The notes: generated by a model not told the origin, from the letters alone. A DNA stretch of 64,000 nucleotides from Aquibium pacificus (GCF_040839445.1 NZ_JBDPGJ010000002.1:124001-188000); one strand, 5' to 3'. Shown: positions 42,467-51,589, counted from the first letter of the stretch. A program made the numbers and translations.

Positions 42467-43036
42467 TCAGGCGACCTGTTCGACCTGCTGGACCTCGGGG
42501 ACGAAGTGGCGGAGCAGGTTCTGGATGCCGTGCTTGAGCGTGGCCGTCGAGGACGGGCAGCCAGCGCAGGCGCCCTTCATGTGCAGGAAGACCGTGCCGT
42601 TCTCGAAACCGCGGAAGGTGATGTCGCCGCCATCCTGGGCAACGGCGGGGCGCACGCGCGTATCGAGAAGCTCCTTGATTGTGACGACGATCTCCGAATC
42701 GGCCTTGTCGTAGAATTCCTCGCCGCTCTCGGCATCCCCGGTGCTTTCGGGTGTGGCCATTACGGGAGCGCCGGACATGAAATGCTCCATGATGGAGCCG
42801 AGGATCGCGGGCTTCAGGTGCTGCCATTCCGGCCCGTCCTTGGTGACGGTGACGAAATCATAGCCGAAGAAGACGCCGGTCACTCCCGGGACGTCGAAGA
42901 TGCGGGCCGCCAGCGGCGACGCCACGCGGGCGGTGTCGGCGTCCCGGAAATCCGCGGTTCCCTCGTTGAGGACGACCTTCCCCGGCAGGAACTTGAGCGT
43001 CGCCGGGTTCGGCGTGGCTTCCGTCTGGATGAACAT
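42467..43036 (-). CDS. nfuA: Fe-S cluster scaffold/carrier NfuA
   Basis: A 189-residue Fe-S carrier. The N-terminal Nfu_N domain is MFIQTEATPNPATLKFLPGKVV to SIMEHFMSGAPV; the C-terminal Nfu domain has IKELLDTRVRPAVAQDGGDI and the cluster ligands CAGCPSS. It passes 4Fe-4S clusters to client proteins. The ATG at 43036 is fixed by the conserved N-terminus. An Irr-type box ends 24 bases upstream, so iron supply probably controls it. It is followed by a terminator. Confidence 0.95.
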   Translation of the reverse strand: MFIQTEATPNPATLKFLPGKVVLNEGTADFRDADTARVASPLAARIFDVPGVTGVFFGYDFVTVTKDGPEWQHLKPAILGSIMEHFMSGAPVMATPESTGDAESGEEFYDKADSEIVVTIKELLDTRVRPAVAQDGGDITFRGFENGTVFLHMKGACAGCPSSTATLKHGIQNLLRHFVPEVQQVEQVA

Positions 43037-43059
43037 GGCGGGATCTCCTGCCTTTGTAG

Positions 43060-43076
43060 TTTTGAATAGTTCTAAA
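43060..43076 (-). promoter_or_regulatory. Irr/ICE box upstream of nfuA
   Basis: TTTTGAA (43060-43066), TAG, TTCTAAA (43070-43076): the ICE consensus TTTAGAA-N3-TTCTAAA with one mismatch. It lies 24 bases before the nfuA ATG, a position where Irr would overlap the promoter. Together with the perfect box before irpA it shows an Irr regulon in this genome. Confidence 0.65.
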
Positions 43077-43143
43077 TAGGCGCAACGGCCGGTCTTATCA
43101 AGCAATTCCGCACCGCTCCGGACGGGCGAAGCGGAATGTCTTT

Positions 43144-43635
43144 TCAGGCGAGGCTTTCGATGTCCTCGTCGGTCAGGTTCGCCGGAACCACCGTCACCGG
43201 GATCTGGAACGACGCGCCCTTGCCCGAAATCGACGAGACGAGCGGGCCCGGACCCTCCTTGGAGGAGCCCGCGGCGAGAATGAGAATCGCGATGTCCTGA
43301 TCTTCCTCGATCAGCGCGTGGATCTCCTCGGAAGGATCGCCTTCGCGGATGACGAGTTCGGCTTCGATGCCCGACCTCGCCCGCACCTTGGACGCCGCCG
43401 CGTCCAGCGCCGCCGATGCCGTCGCGTTCGCTTCCTCCCGCATGATCTTTTCGACGCCGAACCATTGCTGGAAATCGCCCGGTTCGATGACGAAGAGGAG
43501 GACGAGCGCTCCGCCCGTGCTGACGGCGCGACGGGATGCATACGCCACCGCCCGCTCGCATTCGGGCGTGTCGTCCACGATGGCAAGGAACTTGCGCCGG
43601 TGTCCGGCTTCCCGGCTCAGTCGTTTCGAGACCAT
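43144..43635 (-). CDS. Universal stress protein (UspA family)
   Basis: A 163-residue Usp-fold protein: FLAIVDDTPECERAVAYASRRA, LVLLFVIEPGDF, EAELVIREGDPSEEIHALI and ILILAAGSSKEGPGPLVSSISGK, the last being a variant of the G-2x-G-9x-G(S/T) nucleotide loop. Function is likely stress adaptation; ligand binding is not certain. It lies between trpS and nfuA on the same strand, a gene order common in Rhizobiales. Confidence 0.9.
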   Translation of the reverse strand: MVSKRLSREAGHRRKFLAIVDDTPECERAVAYASRRAVSTGGALVLLFVIEPGDFQQWFGVEKIMREEANATASAALDAAASKVRARSGIEAELVIREGDPSEEIHALIEEDQDIAILILAAGSSKEGPGPLVSSISGKGASFQIPVTVVPANLTDEDIESLA

Positions 43636-43724
43636 TCAGTCATCCCGCATCGTTGACGACGACCGCAATCTGCCATCGCGGTCGGGTAGCCGCAAGCTGC
43701 CGCAGGAACTCTCCTGTCGCGGTC

Positions 43725-44792
43725 TCAATCCGTCAGGAGCCCTATGATCTCCCGCACGCCCTTCATCGTGGCTTCCGCCTGCGCGCGAGCGCGCTCTCCG
43801 CCGTCGCGCAGGACGCTGTCGACGAAGGCGCGGTCTGCGGAGATGCGGCGCATCTCTCCGGCGATCGGAGCGAGCTTCTCTACCGCGAGGTCGGCGAGCG
43901 CCGGCTTGAAGGCCGAGAACTGCTGGCCGCCGAACTCGCCGATCACCTTCTCGCGCGGGCATTCCGCCAGCGCCGCGTAGATGCCGACGAGATTTTCTGC
44001 CTCCGGCCTGCCCGTGAGCCCCTCGAGGTCCGACGGTAGCGGCTCGGGGTCCGTCTTGGCTTTCCTGATCTTCTTCGAGATCGTATCCGCATCGTCGGTG
44101 AGATTGATGCGGGAGAGGTCCGACGGGTCGGACTTCGACATCTTCTTCGACCCGTCACGAAGACTCATGACGCGCGTGGCCGGGCCTTCGATCAGCGGCT
44201 CCGTCAGGGGGAAGAAGCCGTTCACCGTCTCCTCGCCCACTTCCATCTCGACGCCCAGACCGAGCGAAGCGATCCTGGCGGAGAAATCATTGTTGAACTT
44301 GGCCGCGATGTCGCGCGTGAGTTCGAGATGCTGCTTCTGGTCGTCGCCAACCGGCACGTGGGTCGCGCGATAGACGAGGATGTCGGCCGCCATCAGGCTT
44401 GGATAGGCGAGCAGGCCGAGCGAGGCGTTCTCGCGGTCCTTGCCGGCCTTGTCCTTGAACTGCGTCATCCGGTTCATCCAGCCGATGCGCGCCACGCAAT
44501 TGAATATCCAGGCGAGTTCGGCATGCTGCGGGACGCGGCTCTGGTTGAAGACGATGTGCTTCTGGGGATCGATACCGGAGGCGAGGAACGCCGCCGTGAT
44601 CGAACGGGTCTGTTCGGCGAGATCGTCGTGGACGAGCTGCGCCGTGATCGAATGCAGGTCGACGACGCAGTAGATGCAGTCATGCGTCTCCTGCAGCGCC
44701 ACGAACTTGCGGATCGCGCCGAGATAGTTTCCGAGATGGAGGTTTCCGGTCGGCTGGACGCCGGAGAAGACGAGCGGCTTGAAGGCGGACAT
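43725..44792 (-). CDS. trpS: Tryptophanyl-tRNA synthetase
   Basis: Charges tRNA-Trp. A class Ic synthetase of 355 residues with the HIGH-like motif PTGNLHLGNYLG near the N-terminus, VYRATHVPVGDDQKQHLELTRDIA and the KMSKS loop KKMSKSDPS. The ATG at 44792 starts MSAFKPLVFSGVQPTG, as in other members; the longer frame to 44894 reads into the higBA control region. The divergent higBA promoter lies about 100 bases upstream. Confidence 0.96.
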   Translation of the reverse strand: MSAFKPLVFSGVQPTGNLHLGNYLGAIRKFVALQETHDCIYCVVDLHSITAQLVHDDLAEQTRSITAAFLASGIDPQKHIVFNQSRVPQHAELAWIFNCVARIGWMNRMTQFKDKAGKDRENASLGLLAYPSLMAADILVYRATHVPVGDDQKQHLELTRDIAAKFNNDFSARIASLGLGVEMEVGEETVNGFFPLTEPLIEGPATRVMSLRDGSKKMSKSDPSDLSRINLTDDADTISKKIRKAKTDPEPLPSDLEGLTGRPEAENLVGIYAALAECPREKVIGEFGGQQFSAFKPALADLAVEKLAPIAGEMRRISADRAFVDSVLRDGGERARAQAEATMKGVREIIGLLTD

Positions 44793-44892
44793 ATATTCCT
44801 CGTGGCTTGTGGAGGGCCGTTTCGCGCGCGGCGAAAATCGAGCGGGCTTATGGGCCAAGGCGAGGAGGGGCGCAAGGGGGCGATTGCTTTCC

Positions 44893-44909
44893 ATAACGCA
44901 GTGCGTTAT
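44893..44909. promoter_or_regulatory. HigA operator candidate
   Basis: ATAACGC (44893-44899) and GCGTTAT (44903-44909) are a perfect inverted repeat around AGT, 11 bases before the higB start. Such ATAACGC repeats are typical autoregulatory sites of HigA/GraA antitoxins. It lies in the divergent region with trpS. Confidence 0.65.
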
Positions 44910-44920
44910 ACATGAGATCG

Positions 44921-45205
44921 ATGATCCGCAGCTTCGCCGATCGCATTACTGAGAACCTTTGGCGTGGCCTAGGATCGCGGTGATTGCCGCCCGAGATCGC
45001 GGACAAAGGCTTGGCCAAGCTTCGCGTGGTGGATGCCGCAGTTTCCCTTGACGACCTGCGCAGCCCTCCGGGCAACCGCCTCGAACTGCTGAAAGGTGAG
45101 CGAAAGGGGCAGTACTCGATCCGGATCAATGACCAATGGCGTATTTGTTTCCGCTGGAAAGATGGTGGCGCGAGCGATGTCGAAATCACCGATTATCACC
45201 GATGA
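44921..45205 (+). pseudogene. higB: HigB/RelE-family toxin, interrupted by an opal stop
   Basis: From ATG 44921 the frame reads MIRSFADRITENLWRGLGSR and then TGA at 44981-44983. After the stop the same frame continues LPPEIADKGLAKLRVVDAAV, SLDDLRSPPGNRLELLKGE and RINDQWRICFRW, ending at 45205. Joined, the parts match HigB toxins of the RelE superfamily almost end to end (usual -GSRRLPP- at the join, so CGA Arg to TGA is the simple explanation). A TTG at 44984 could restart translation but would lose the first 21 positions, including strand 1. I infer an inactivated toxin. The 3' end overlaps higA by 29 bases. Confidence 0.82.
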
Positions 45206-45497
45206 CGGGCACAGGGTGCACAACCCTCATGCCGGCGAAATTCTCCGGTCCGAATTCCTGGAACCACTGAGTTTGTCCCAGAATGCGCTGGCTCGCGCAA
45301 TTGGGGTCTCACCGCGACGCATCAACGAGATCGTGCTCGGCAAGCGCGCCGTGACCGCCGATACCGACCTGCGGCTCGCGCGCTATTTTGGCATGTCCGA
45401 GGGGTTTTTCCTGAGACTGCAGACGAGCTACGATCTTCTGGAGCGCAAACGCGCCCTGGGCGACACGCTCGACAAGATCACGCCCCGGGCGGCTTGA
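45177..45497 (+). CDS. higA: HigA-family antitoxin (XRE-type HTH)
   Basis: A 106-residue antitoxin. HNPHAGEILRSEFLEPLSLSQNALARAIGVSPRRINEIVLGKRAVTADTDLRLARYFGMSEGFFLRLQ is the canonical HigA HTH region. The ATG at 45177 overlaps the end of higB by 29 bases, the normal toxin-first order. The gene is intact, so it can still bind its operator even if the toxin is lost. It ends eight bases from convergent murJ. Confidence 0.93.
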   Translation: MSKSPIITDDGHRVHNPHAGEILRSEFLEPLSLSQNALARAIGVSPRRINEIVLGKRAVTADTDLRLARYFGMSEGFFLRLQTSYDLLERKRALGDTLDKITPRAA

Positions 45498-45504
45498 TCC
45501 GGAA

Positions 45505-47064
45505 TCACCTCTTCCGCCGCCGCACCATGCCCATCAACTGCCTGCGGTCTAGCGCGCCCGTCGCAATTACAATCCCGAAATAGACGATCGCACCCGCAGC
45601 GATGATTCCGAGCACGGTCGCGAGCCTTACGATCAGCGTGCCTTCGAGCCATGGTGCCAGCGTCACCTGCAATACCCAGAGGGCGCCGCCCATGACCAGG
45701 CCCGCGAGGACGATCAGGCCGCATCGCCGCAGCGTCGCGGGCGAGGGGCGAAAGGCGTCGCGGCGCCAGAGCGTGACGGCAAGCAGTATCACGTTGATCC
45801 AGGCCGAGATCGACGTGGCGGCCGCGAGGCCGACATGGCCGTAGAACGGGAACAGCATCAGGCTGCCGGCAATGTTGACCGCGACCGCGATCATCGAAAA
45901 CCACATCGGCGTCCTCATATCCTCTCTTGCGAAGAAGCCGGGCGAGAAGACCTTGATCAGGACGTAGGCGGGAAGACCGGCCGCAAAGGCGGCCAGTGCC
46001 GCCGCCGTCAGCCGTGTCGTCTCACCGGTAAAGGCGCCTCGCTCATAGAGCAGGCTGACGATCGGCTCCGGCATGACAATGAAGCCGACGGCGGCGGGGA
46101 AGGTGAGGCCGAGGGCGAATTCCAGCGAGCGGTTCTGCAGGTGCTGCACGTCCTTCTCGTCGCCCGCACCGAGTGCGCGGGAAAGCTCCGGCAGCAGAAC
46201 CACTCCCACGGCGATGCCGATGACGCCGAGTGGCAGTTGGTTGATGCGGTCGGCATAGTTGAGCAGCGCGATCGCCCCGTCCTGCGCCGATGCGATGATC
46301 TGGCCGACGAGCAGGTTTATCTGCGTCACGCCGCCGGTCAGCATGGCCGGCCCCATCAGGAGAAGCAGGCGCTTGACGCTCGGCGTCATCCTCGGACGGC
46401 GGAAGCCCATGGAGTAGCCCTCGCGCCCGACTCCCAGGATCAGGAACAGGAGTTGAGCGATGCCGGAGGCGAGCACGCCCCAGGCGAGCCAGACGCCGGT
46501 GGTGCGCGAGCCGATGCCGGCGTAGAGCGCCGCGATGAGCACCAGCGACAGGATGACGTTGAGGAGCACCGGCACGATGGCCGCGAGGAAATAGCGCCGC
46601 ATCGAATTCAGTATCCCCGACAGCATCGCCACCAGCGACATGCAGAAGAGATACGGAAACATGATCCGGGTCATCAGGACCGTTAGGTCGAATTTCTCCG
46701 GCGTATCGGCGAAGGCCGGCGCGACGATCGTCCCGACGAGGGCGGGCATGAAGAAGATGGCGAAGACGGAAAGGACCAGCAGCGCGACGACCAGCACCGA
46801 CAGCACCTCTTCCGCGAAACGGCGCGCGCCGTCCATCCCGTCCGCTTCCAGCTCCTTTGCGAAGAGCGGGATGAAGGCGGTATTGAACGCGCCTTCGGCA
46901 AAGAGCCGTCGGAAGAGATTGGGAAAGCGGAAGGCGGCATAGAAGGCGTCAGCGACCGGACCGGCGCCAAGGGCCGCTCCGATCAGCGCCTCGCGCACGA
47001 AGCCGAGGACGCGGCTTGCCATCGTCGCCCCGCCGACGCTGGCGAACTTGCCGACGAGGCTCAT
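45505..47064 (-). CDS. murJ: Lipid II flippase MurJ (MviN)
   Basis: Flips lipid II across the inner membrane for peptidoglycan synthesis. A 519-residue protein of the MOP superfamily with about 14 helices; the start MSLVGKFASVGGATMASRVLGFVREALIG and VADAFYAAFRFPNLFRRLFAEGAFNTAFIPLF are almost invariant in MurJ. It follows glnD by 43 bases on the same strand. Essential in most bacteria. Confidence 0.96.
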   Translation of the reverse strand: MSLVGKFASVGGATMASRVLGFVREALIGAALGAGPVADAFYAAFRFPNLFRRLFAEGAFNTAFIPLFAKELEADGMDGARRFAEEVLSVLVVALLVLSVFAIFFMPALVGTIVAPAFADTPEKFDLTVLMTRIMFPYLFCMSLVAMLSGILNSMRRYFLAAIVPVLLNVILSLVLIAALYAGIGSRTTGVWLAWGVLASGIAQLLFLILGVGREGYSMGFRRPRMTPSVKRLLLLMGPAMLTGGVTQINLLVGQIIASAQDGAIALLNYADRINQLPLGVIGIAVGVVLLPELSRALGAGDEKDVQHLQNRSLEFALGLTFPAAVGFIVMPEPIVSLLYERGAFTGETTRLTAAALAAFAAGLPAYVLIKVFSPGFFAREDMRTPMWFSMIAVAVNIAGSLMLFPFYGHVGLAAATSISAWINVILLAVTLWRRDAFRPSPATLRRCGLIVLAGLVMGGALWVLQVTLAPWLEGTLIVRLATVLGIIAAGAIVYFGIVIATGALDRRQLMGMVRRRKR

Positions 47065-47107
47065 GACCCTGTTCCGCCTCCCGTGGCGATTTGCCGGACC
47101 TGCAGCA

Positions 47108-49903
47108 TCATTCGGCGGCGAGCTTCAGCTTCTGCCCGCGACTGGCGCCGCCGAGTGTTGCGATGAGCCGTTCGCGGATGGCGTCCTGGCGAGTCGGGTT
47201 CTCGACCTTCTGGCCGGTCAGATCCGTCACGTAGAAGGTGTCGATCACCTTCTCGCCAAAAGTCGTGATGTGCGCCGAGGTGATGTCCAGCGAAAGGTCC
47301 GAGATCGCCCCGGTGATCTCCGACAGCAGCCCCGGGCGATCCAGGCCTTCGACCTCGATCACCGAGAAGCGGTTCGAGAGCGTGTTGCGGATCTCGGCCC
47401 GCGGCTCGATGCGGAACGTCTTGTGGCTGCGCTTGGGTTTGGCGCGTTTCTCGATCATTTCGGGCAGCTGGCTGCGGCCCGAAAGCACATCCTCGATGAG
47501 CCGTCCGACGCGCGCCCCGCGACGCTGTTCGTCCTCGTCGCGCTCGAATTCGCGGTTGATGAGGATGGTGTCCAGCGCACGGCCGTCCGTGGTGGTGAAA
47601 ACCTGCGCATCCACGATGTTTGCGCCGGCCGCCGCGCAGGCACCCGCGACAACGGAAAGCAGGCGGGGATGATCCGGCGTCAGGACCGTTATCTCCGTCA
47701 CCGCCTCGAACGCACGCATCGTCACCGCGGCGTTGAACACCTTTCTCTCCCCATCGGCATGCCGGATGAACTCGGCGTGCCGTACCTGATCTGCCAGATC
47801 CACCGTCAGAAGGTAGTTGTCGTAGTGGAGCCTGAGGACGTTCGCACGTTCCCGCTCCGGCCAGCCCGAGAGCGCTTCCGCGAGCTGTTCCCGCGCCTGC
47901 TCGGCCCGCTTGGCGCGCGAGACTTCCGAGAACCCGCCGGTCAGCAGGAGTTCGGTCTCGTAGTAGAGAGTGCGCAGCAGCTGTCCTTTCCAGCCGTTCC
48001 AGACGCCTGGCCCCACGCCGCGAATGTCGCAGACGGTCAGCACGAGCAGCATCTTCAACCGCTCCACCGACTGCACGACGTCGGCGAAGTCGTCGATGGT
48101 CTTGCGGTCGTTGAGGTCCCGCGTCTGAGCCGTCATCGACATCAGGAGGTGATGCTCCACCAGCCAGGCGATCGTCTCGGTCTCGGAGGCCGAAAACCCC
48201 ATGTGGGGGCACAGCTTGCGGGCGATCTTGGCACCCGCTTCCGAGTGGTCCTCCGGGCGGCCTTTCGCGATGTCGTGCAACAGCAAGGCCGTATAGAGCA
48301 TCTCGCGCTGCGGCTTCAGGCCGGGCATCAGCTTGTGGGCGAGAGGATGGGCTTTCCCGCCCTCGCCCCGCTCGATCTCGGCCAGCACGCCGATGCAACG
48401 CAGCAGATGCTCGTCGACCGTATAGTGGTGATACATGTTGAATTGCATCATCGCGACGATCTTGCCGAAATCGGGGATCAGTTTTCCGAGCACGCCGGCC
48501 TCGTTCAAGCGCCTCAGGTTCAGTTCCGGGTTCCGGCCGGAAGTCATCACGTCCATGAACAGCCGGTTCGCTTCCCGGTCGCGGCGAAGGTTGCGGTCGA
48601 TCAGGTTCAGCGAGCGCGTGACCAGCTTGAGCGCGTCGGGGTGGAACTCCAGCCCGTGCTTGTCGGCGAACCAGAACAGGCGCAGGAGATTGACCGGATC
48701 GCGCTCGAAGACCCCCTCGCTGGCGATATTGATGCGATCATTGTCGATGATGAAATCCGACGTTCCCGCGAGCTTGCGCCGCCGGCGCTGGAAGCTCTGG
48801 AGCAGGCGGTTGAAGCCCGGGACGTGCTTGGCCTGCTCCTCCTCGAGCGCGGCGCAGAAGATGCGGGTCAGGTCGCCCACCTCCTTGGCGATCAGGAAGT
48901 AGTGCTTCATGAAACGCTCGACCGCCGACAGCCCGGGATGGCTCGTGTAGCCGAGCCTTTCGGCGATATCGCGCTGGATGTCGAAATGCAGGCGCTCCTC
49001 CGCCTTGCCCGTCTGGAAATGGAGGTGGCAGCGCACCGCCCAGAGGAAATCCTCCGCCTTGCGGAACTGGAGATATTCCTTGCGCGTGAAGACGCCCTTC
49101 TCCACGAGCTCCTCGCCGGTGCGGACGCGATAAAAGTACTTTGCGATCCAGAACAGCGTGTGCAGGTCGCGCAGCCCGCCCTTGCCGTCCTTCACGTTGG
49201 GTTCGACCAGGTACCGGCTGGCGCCGACCTTGCGGTGACGCTCGTCGCGTTCGGCGAGCTTCGCCTGCACGTATTCGGCGCCCGTGGAACTGACGACCTC
49301 CCGGTCGAAGCGCTTCACAAGTTCTTCGAACAGACCGGTGTCGCCCCAGATATAGCGCGCCTCCAGCACGGCAGTGCGGATGGTGACGTCCGTGCGGGAA
49401 AGGCGCACGCATTCGTCGATGTTGCGGGTCGCATGGCCGACCTTCAGGCCGAGGTCCCACAGCATGTAGAGCAGGTATTCGACCACCTGTTCGCCCCAGG
49501 GCGTCTGCTTGTAGGGCAGGAGGAAAAGCAGGTCGATGTCGGAACCTGGTGCCAGTGTACCGCGGCCATATCCACCCACCGCAACGACCGTCATCCTCTC
49601 GCCTACCGACGGGTTCTTGGACCGGTAGACGTGCGTGACCGCGAAGTCGTAGAGGGCACGAATGACCTCATCCATCAGGTGCGACAGCCGGGCGGCGCAA
49701 GCCGTTCCGCCACCATCTTCCATCAGCATCGCCTCGGCCTTGCGATGACCCGCGGCCAGTGTCTCGCGCAGCTTCAGGAGAACGGAGGCGCGTATTGCGG
49801 GCGTCGATCCGTCGCCGCTGTCCGCCACGGTCAGCGCGGTCAAATCGCGGCGAAGCGCCTCACCGTCGATCATTTCTTCCAGCTTGAGGGATGTCTTCGC
49901 CAT
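47108..49903 (-). CDS. glnD: Bifunctional PII uridylyltransferase/uridylyl-removing enzyme
   Basis: The primary nitrogen sensor: adds UMP to PII proteins when glutamine is low and removes it when high. The 931-residue protein has a nucleotidyltransferase site GGYGRGTLAPGSDIDLLF, the GlnD segment PNVKDGKGGLRDLHTL, an HD hydrolase domain (LLLHDIAKGRPEDHSE) and two C-terminal ACT domains (TVLTPDHPRLLSVVAGACAA; SVIEVEGLDRPGLLSEITGA). It is upstream of murJ, as in many Rhizobiales. Confidence 0.96.
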   Translation of the reverse strand: MAKTSLKLEEMIDGEALRRDLTALTVADSGDGSTPAIRASVLLKLRETLAAGHRKAEAMLMEDGGGTACAARLSHLMDEVIRALYDFAVTHVYRSKNPSVGERMTVVAVGGYGRGTLAPGSDIDLLFLLPYKQTPWGEQVVEYLLYMLWDLGLKVGHATRNIDECVRLSRTDVTIRTAVLEARYIWGDTGLFEELVKRFDREVVSSTGAEYVQAKLAERDERHRKVGASRYLVEPNVKDGKGGLRDLHTLFWIAKYFYRVRTGEELVEKGVFTRKEYLQFRKAEDFLWAVRCHLHFQTGKAEERLHFDIQRDIAERLGYTSHPGLSAVERFMKHYFLIAKEVGDLTRIFCAALEEEQAKHVPGFNRLLQSFQRRRRKLAGTSDFIIDNDRINIASEGVFERDPVNLLRLFWFADKHGLEFHPDALKLVTRSLNLIDRNLRRDREANRLFMDVMTSGRNPELNLRRLNEAGVLGKLIPDFGKIVAMMQFNMYHHYTVDEHLLRCIGVLAEIERGEGGKAHPLAHKLMPGLKPQREMLYTALLLHDIAKGRPEDHSEAGAKIARKLCPHMGFSASETETIAWLVEHHLLMSMTAQTRDLNDRKTIDDFADVVQSVERLKMLLVLTVCDIRGVGPGVWNGWKGQLLRTLYYETELLLTGGFSEVSRAKRAEQAREQLAEALSGWPERERANVLRLHYDNYLLTVDLADQVRHAEFIRHADGERKVFNAAVTMRAFEAVTEITVLTPDHPRLLSVVAGACAAAGANIVDAQVFTTTDGRALDTILINREFERDEDEQRRGARVGRLIEDVLSGRSQLPEMIEKRAKPKRSHKTFRIEPRAEIRNTLSNRFSVIEVEGLDRPGLLSEITGAISDLSLDITSAHITTFGEKVIDTFYVTDLTGQKVENPTRQDAIRERLIATLGGASRGQKLKLAAE

Positions 49904-49981
49904 CAGTGCCGCGTCGTCCGAATGTCTGGGCGCGGTCTATAGCGCGAAACATGGAAGATGGATACGGGAGGGGCCGGCGCG

Positions 49982-51589
49982 TCAGGCGGCGTTTCGACGG
50001 GGAACGGTTTCGAAGGACCTGGTGCGCACGAAGCGCGAAAAGCGATCGCAATCCAGCGGACACGAGATGAGATACCCTTGCGCGAAGTCCACGCGCGCGG
50101 TGTCCGCTTCCAGTTGCGCCAGCCGTTCTGCGGTCTCGACACCTTCCACAACGATTTTCCGGCCCGCCGCGTGAACCATGTCGATGGCGTGCCGAAGCAT
50201 CTCGGACATGATGCTGCCGATGGGAGCCATGGCGAAGGAGCGATCCAGCTTGACGCCATCCACGTCGAGTTCGGCGAGGTGCCTGAGGGTGGAATAGCCG
50301 GTGCCGAAATCATCCATGTAGACCTTGAACCCCGCCTGGCGGAGCGCGCGGATATGTGACTGACCTTCTCCGATGTCGACGTCATCGCACTCGACGATCT
50401 CGAGCACCAGTTCGAAACGGTCCTTCGCCGCCTCGAAAATGGAGAAGGTGCGTATGAGTGACGCGGCATCCAGTTCACGGGGGAAGACGTTGAAATTCAC
50501 CTGAAGACAGCGGTCGCCGAACGGCGCCTCGCTCAGATCGCGGTACGCCCTGTCCACGACGAGACCGGTAAAGTGTGACGTGAGATTGTGCTTCTGCACG
50601 AATGGCAGGAAGCGATCCGGGGAGACGATCGTATCGTCGATGTCGCGCCAGCGGGCGAGCACCTCGCACCCGACCACCGCCCTGGTCTTCACCTCGATGA
50701 TGGGTTGGTAGACGCAAACGATCGAGCTTTCGTCCAGGGTTCGCAGGAAACGCGCCTCGAACGACCAGTAGCGGCGCAGGAACCCGAGCGAGATCCGCGT
50801 GATCCAGCTGGCGATGGTGCCGGCAAGAATAAGGAGGACCGCCACCGGAAGCTTGCTGTTCGCCACCAGTTCCGCGACCGACGCCCGCGTCGCGATGCAG
50901 TGGAACCCTTCGGGCACGCAGACAGTCTGGCGCAGGGCGGAAAGCCCGTCGATCCATCCCAGCCGTTGCGAAAGCTGTACGTCCTGATGGACCCACTCGT
51001 GACCGCTTCGATGCCACCAGCGACCATTGGGCGCGACAAGGACCGCCTCGGCCTTGATCCAGGTAGGCAGCGGAAGCTTGAGATCCTGGCGCGGTACCAC
51101 GGTGGCGAACTGATCCTGGAGGACGATGGTGCCGGCCAGCCCCGGCAGCCCGGCGAAACTTACGTCGCGATCGATCCAGAACGCCTTTCCGTCCCCGGTC
51201 GTGAAGTCGGGCTCGCCAAGTTGCACCGGTTCGGTAAAGCGATTGGCGTTCAAGGAGCAGTGGACCTCGCCCCCGGGCGCGTAGAAGAACTCGTTGAGCC
51301 CGTCCGGCAGATAGGCGACCTTCCTCATATGCAGATAAAACTCCGGCGAGCACGGCGTGGCCGTGACATCCGCGCGAAGCGCCTGGAAGGCGGATTGGAT
51401 GCCTTCTTCGAGGCGGGCGAACTGCTCGAGCCCCACCTGCGCATCCTGTCGCATCGCCTCGCGGACCTGCATGTAGCTGAACGCCGCGAGCAGCAGGGCG
51501 ACGCCGATGAATGAGGCGACCCACACGGCCAGCCCGATCAGCTTCAGGTTGCGCGTCGAAACGAATATGCCGGCGAGCTTGGCCATCAA
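49982..51589 (-). CDS. Membrane-bound CSS-motif EAL-domain c-di-GMP phosphodiesterase
   Basis: A 535-residue protein. N-terminal helix (about 17-40), a periplasmic CSS-type domain with cysteines in TPCSPEF, EVHCSL, QTVCVPEGFHC, a second helix (about 247-268), then an EAL domain. Catalytic residues are present: GCEVLARW (EVL in place of EAL), NFNVFPREL, LEIVE, MDDFGTGYSTL, KLDRSF and VVEGVET. It should degrade c-di-GMP to pGpG. CSS domains sense the periplasmic redox state through disulfides in enteric relatives. It lies 78 bases before glnD but probably is a separate unit. Two adjacent ATGs are possible starts. Confidence 0.9.
   Translation of the reverse strand: MMAKLAGIFVSTRNLKLIGLAVWVASFIGVALLLAAFSYMQVREAMRQDAQVGLEQFARLEEGIQSAFQALRADVTATPCSPEFYLHMRKVAYLPDGLNEFFYAPGGEVHCSLNANRFTEPVQLGEPDFTTGDGKAFWIDRDVSFAGLPGLAGTIVLQDQFATVVPRQDLKLPLPTWIKAEAVLVAPNGRWWHRSGHEWVHQDVQLSQRLGWIDGLSALRQTVCVPEGFHCIATRASVAELVANSKLPVAVLLILAGTIASWITRISLGFLRRYWSFEARFLRTLDESSIVCVYQPIIEVKTRAVVGCEVLARWRDIDDTIVSPDRFLPFVQKHNLTSHFTGLVVDRAYRDLSEAPFGDRCLQVNFNVFPRELDAASLIRTFSIFEAAKDRFELVLEIVECDDVDIGEGQSHIRALRQAGFKVYMDDFGTGYSTLRHLAELDVDGVKLDRSFAMAPIGSIMSEMLRHAIDMVHAAGRKIVVEGVETAERLAQLEADTARVDFAQGYLISCPLDCDRFSRFVRTRSFETVPRRNAA

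Noticed and set aside
47048..49942. A 964-codon plus-strand open frame, longer than glnD on the other strand
   Set aside because: It is the antisense shadow of glnD. High GC at third positions of glnD suppresses stops in this frame; the translation is rich in Arg, Gly, Asp and Ala with no recognisable domain, whereas glnD shows all its motifs.
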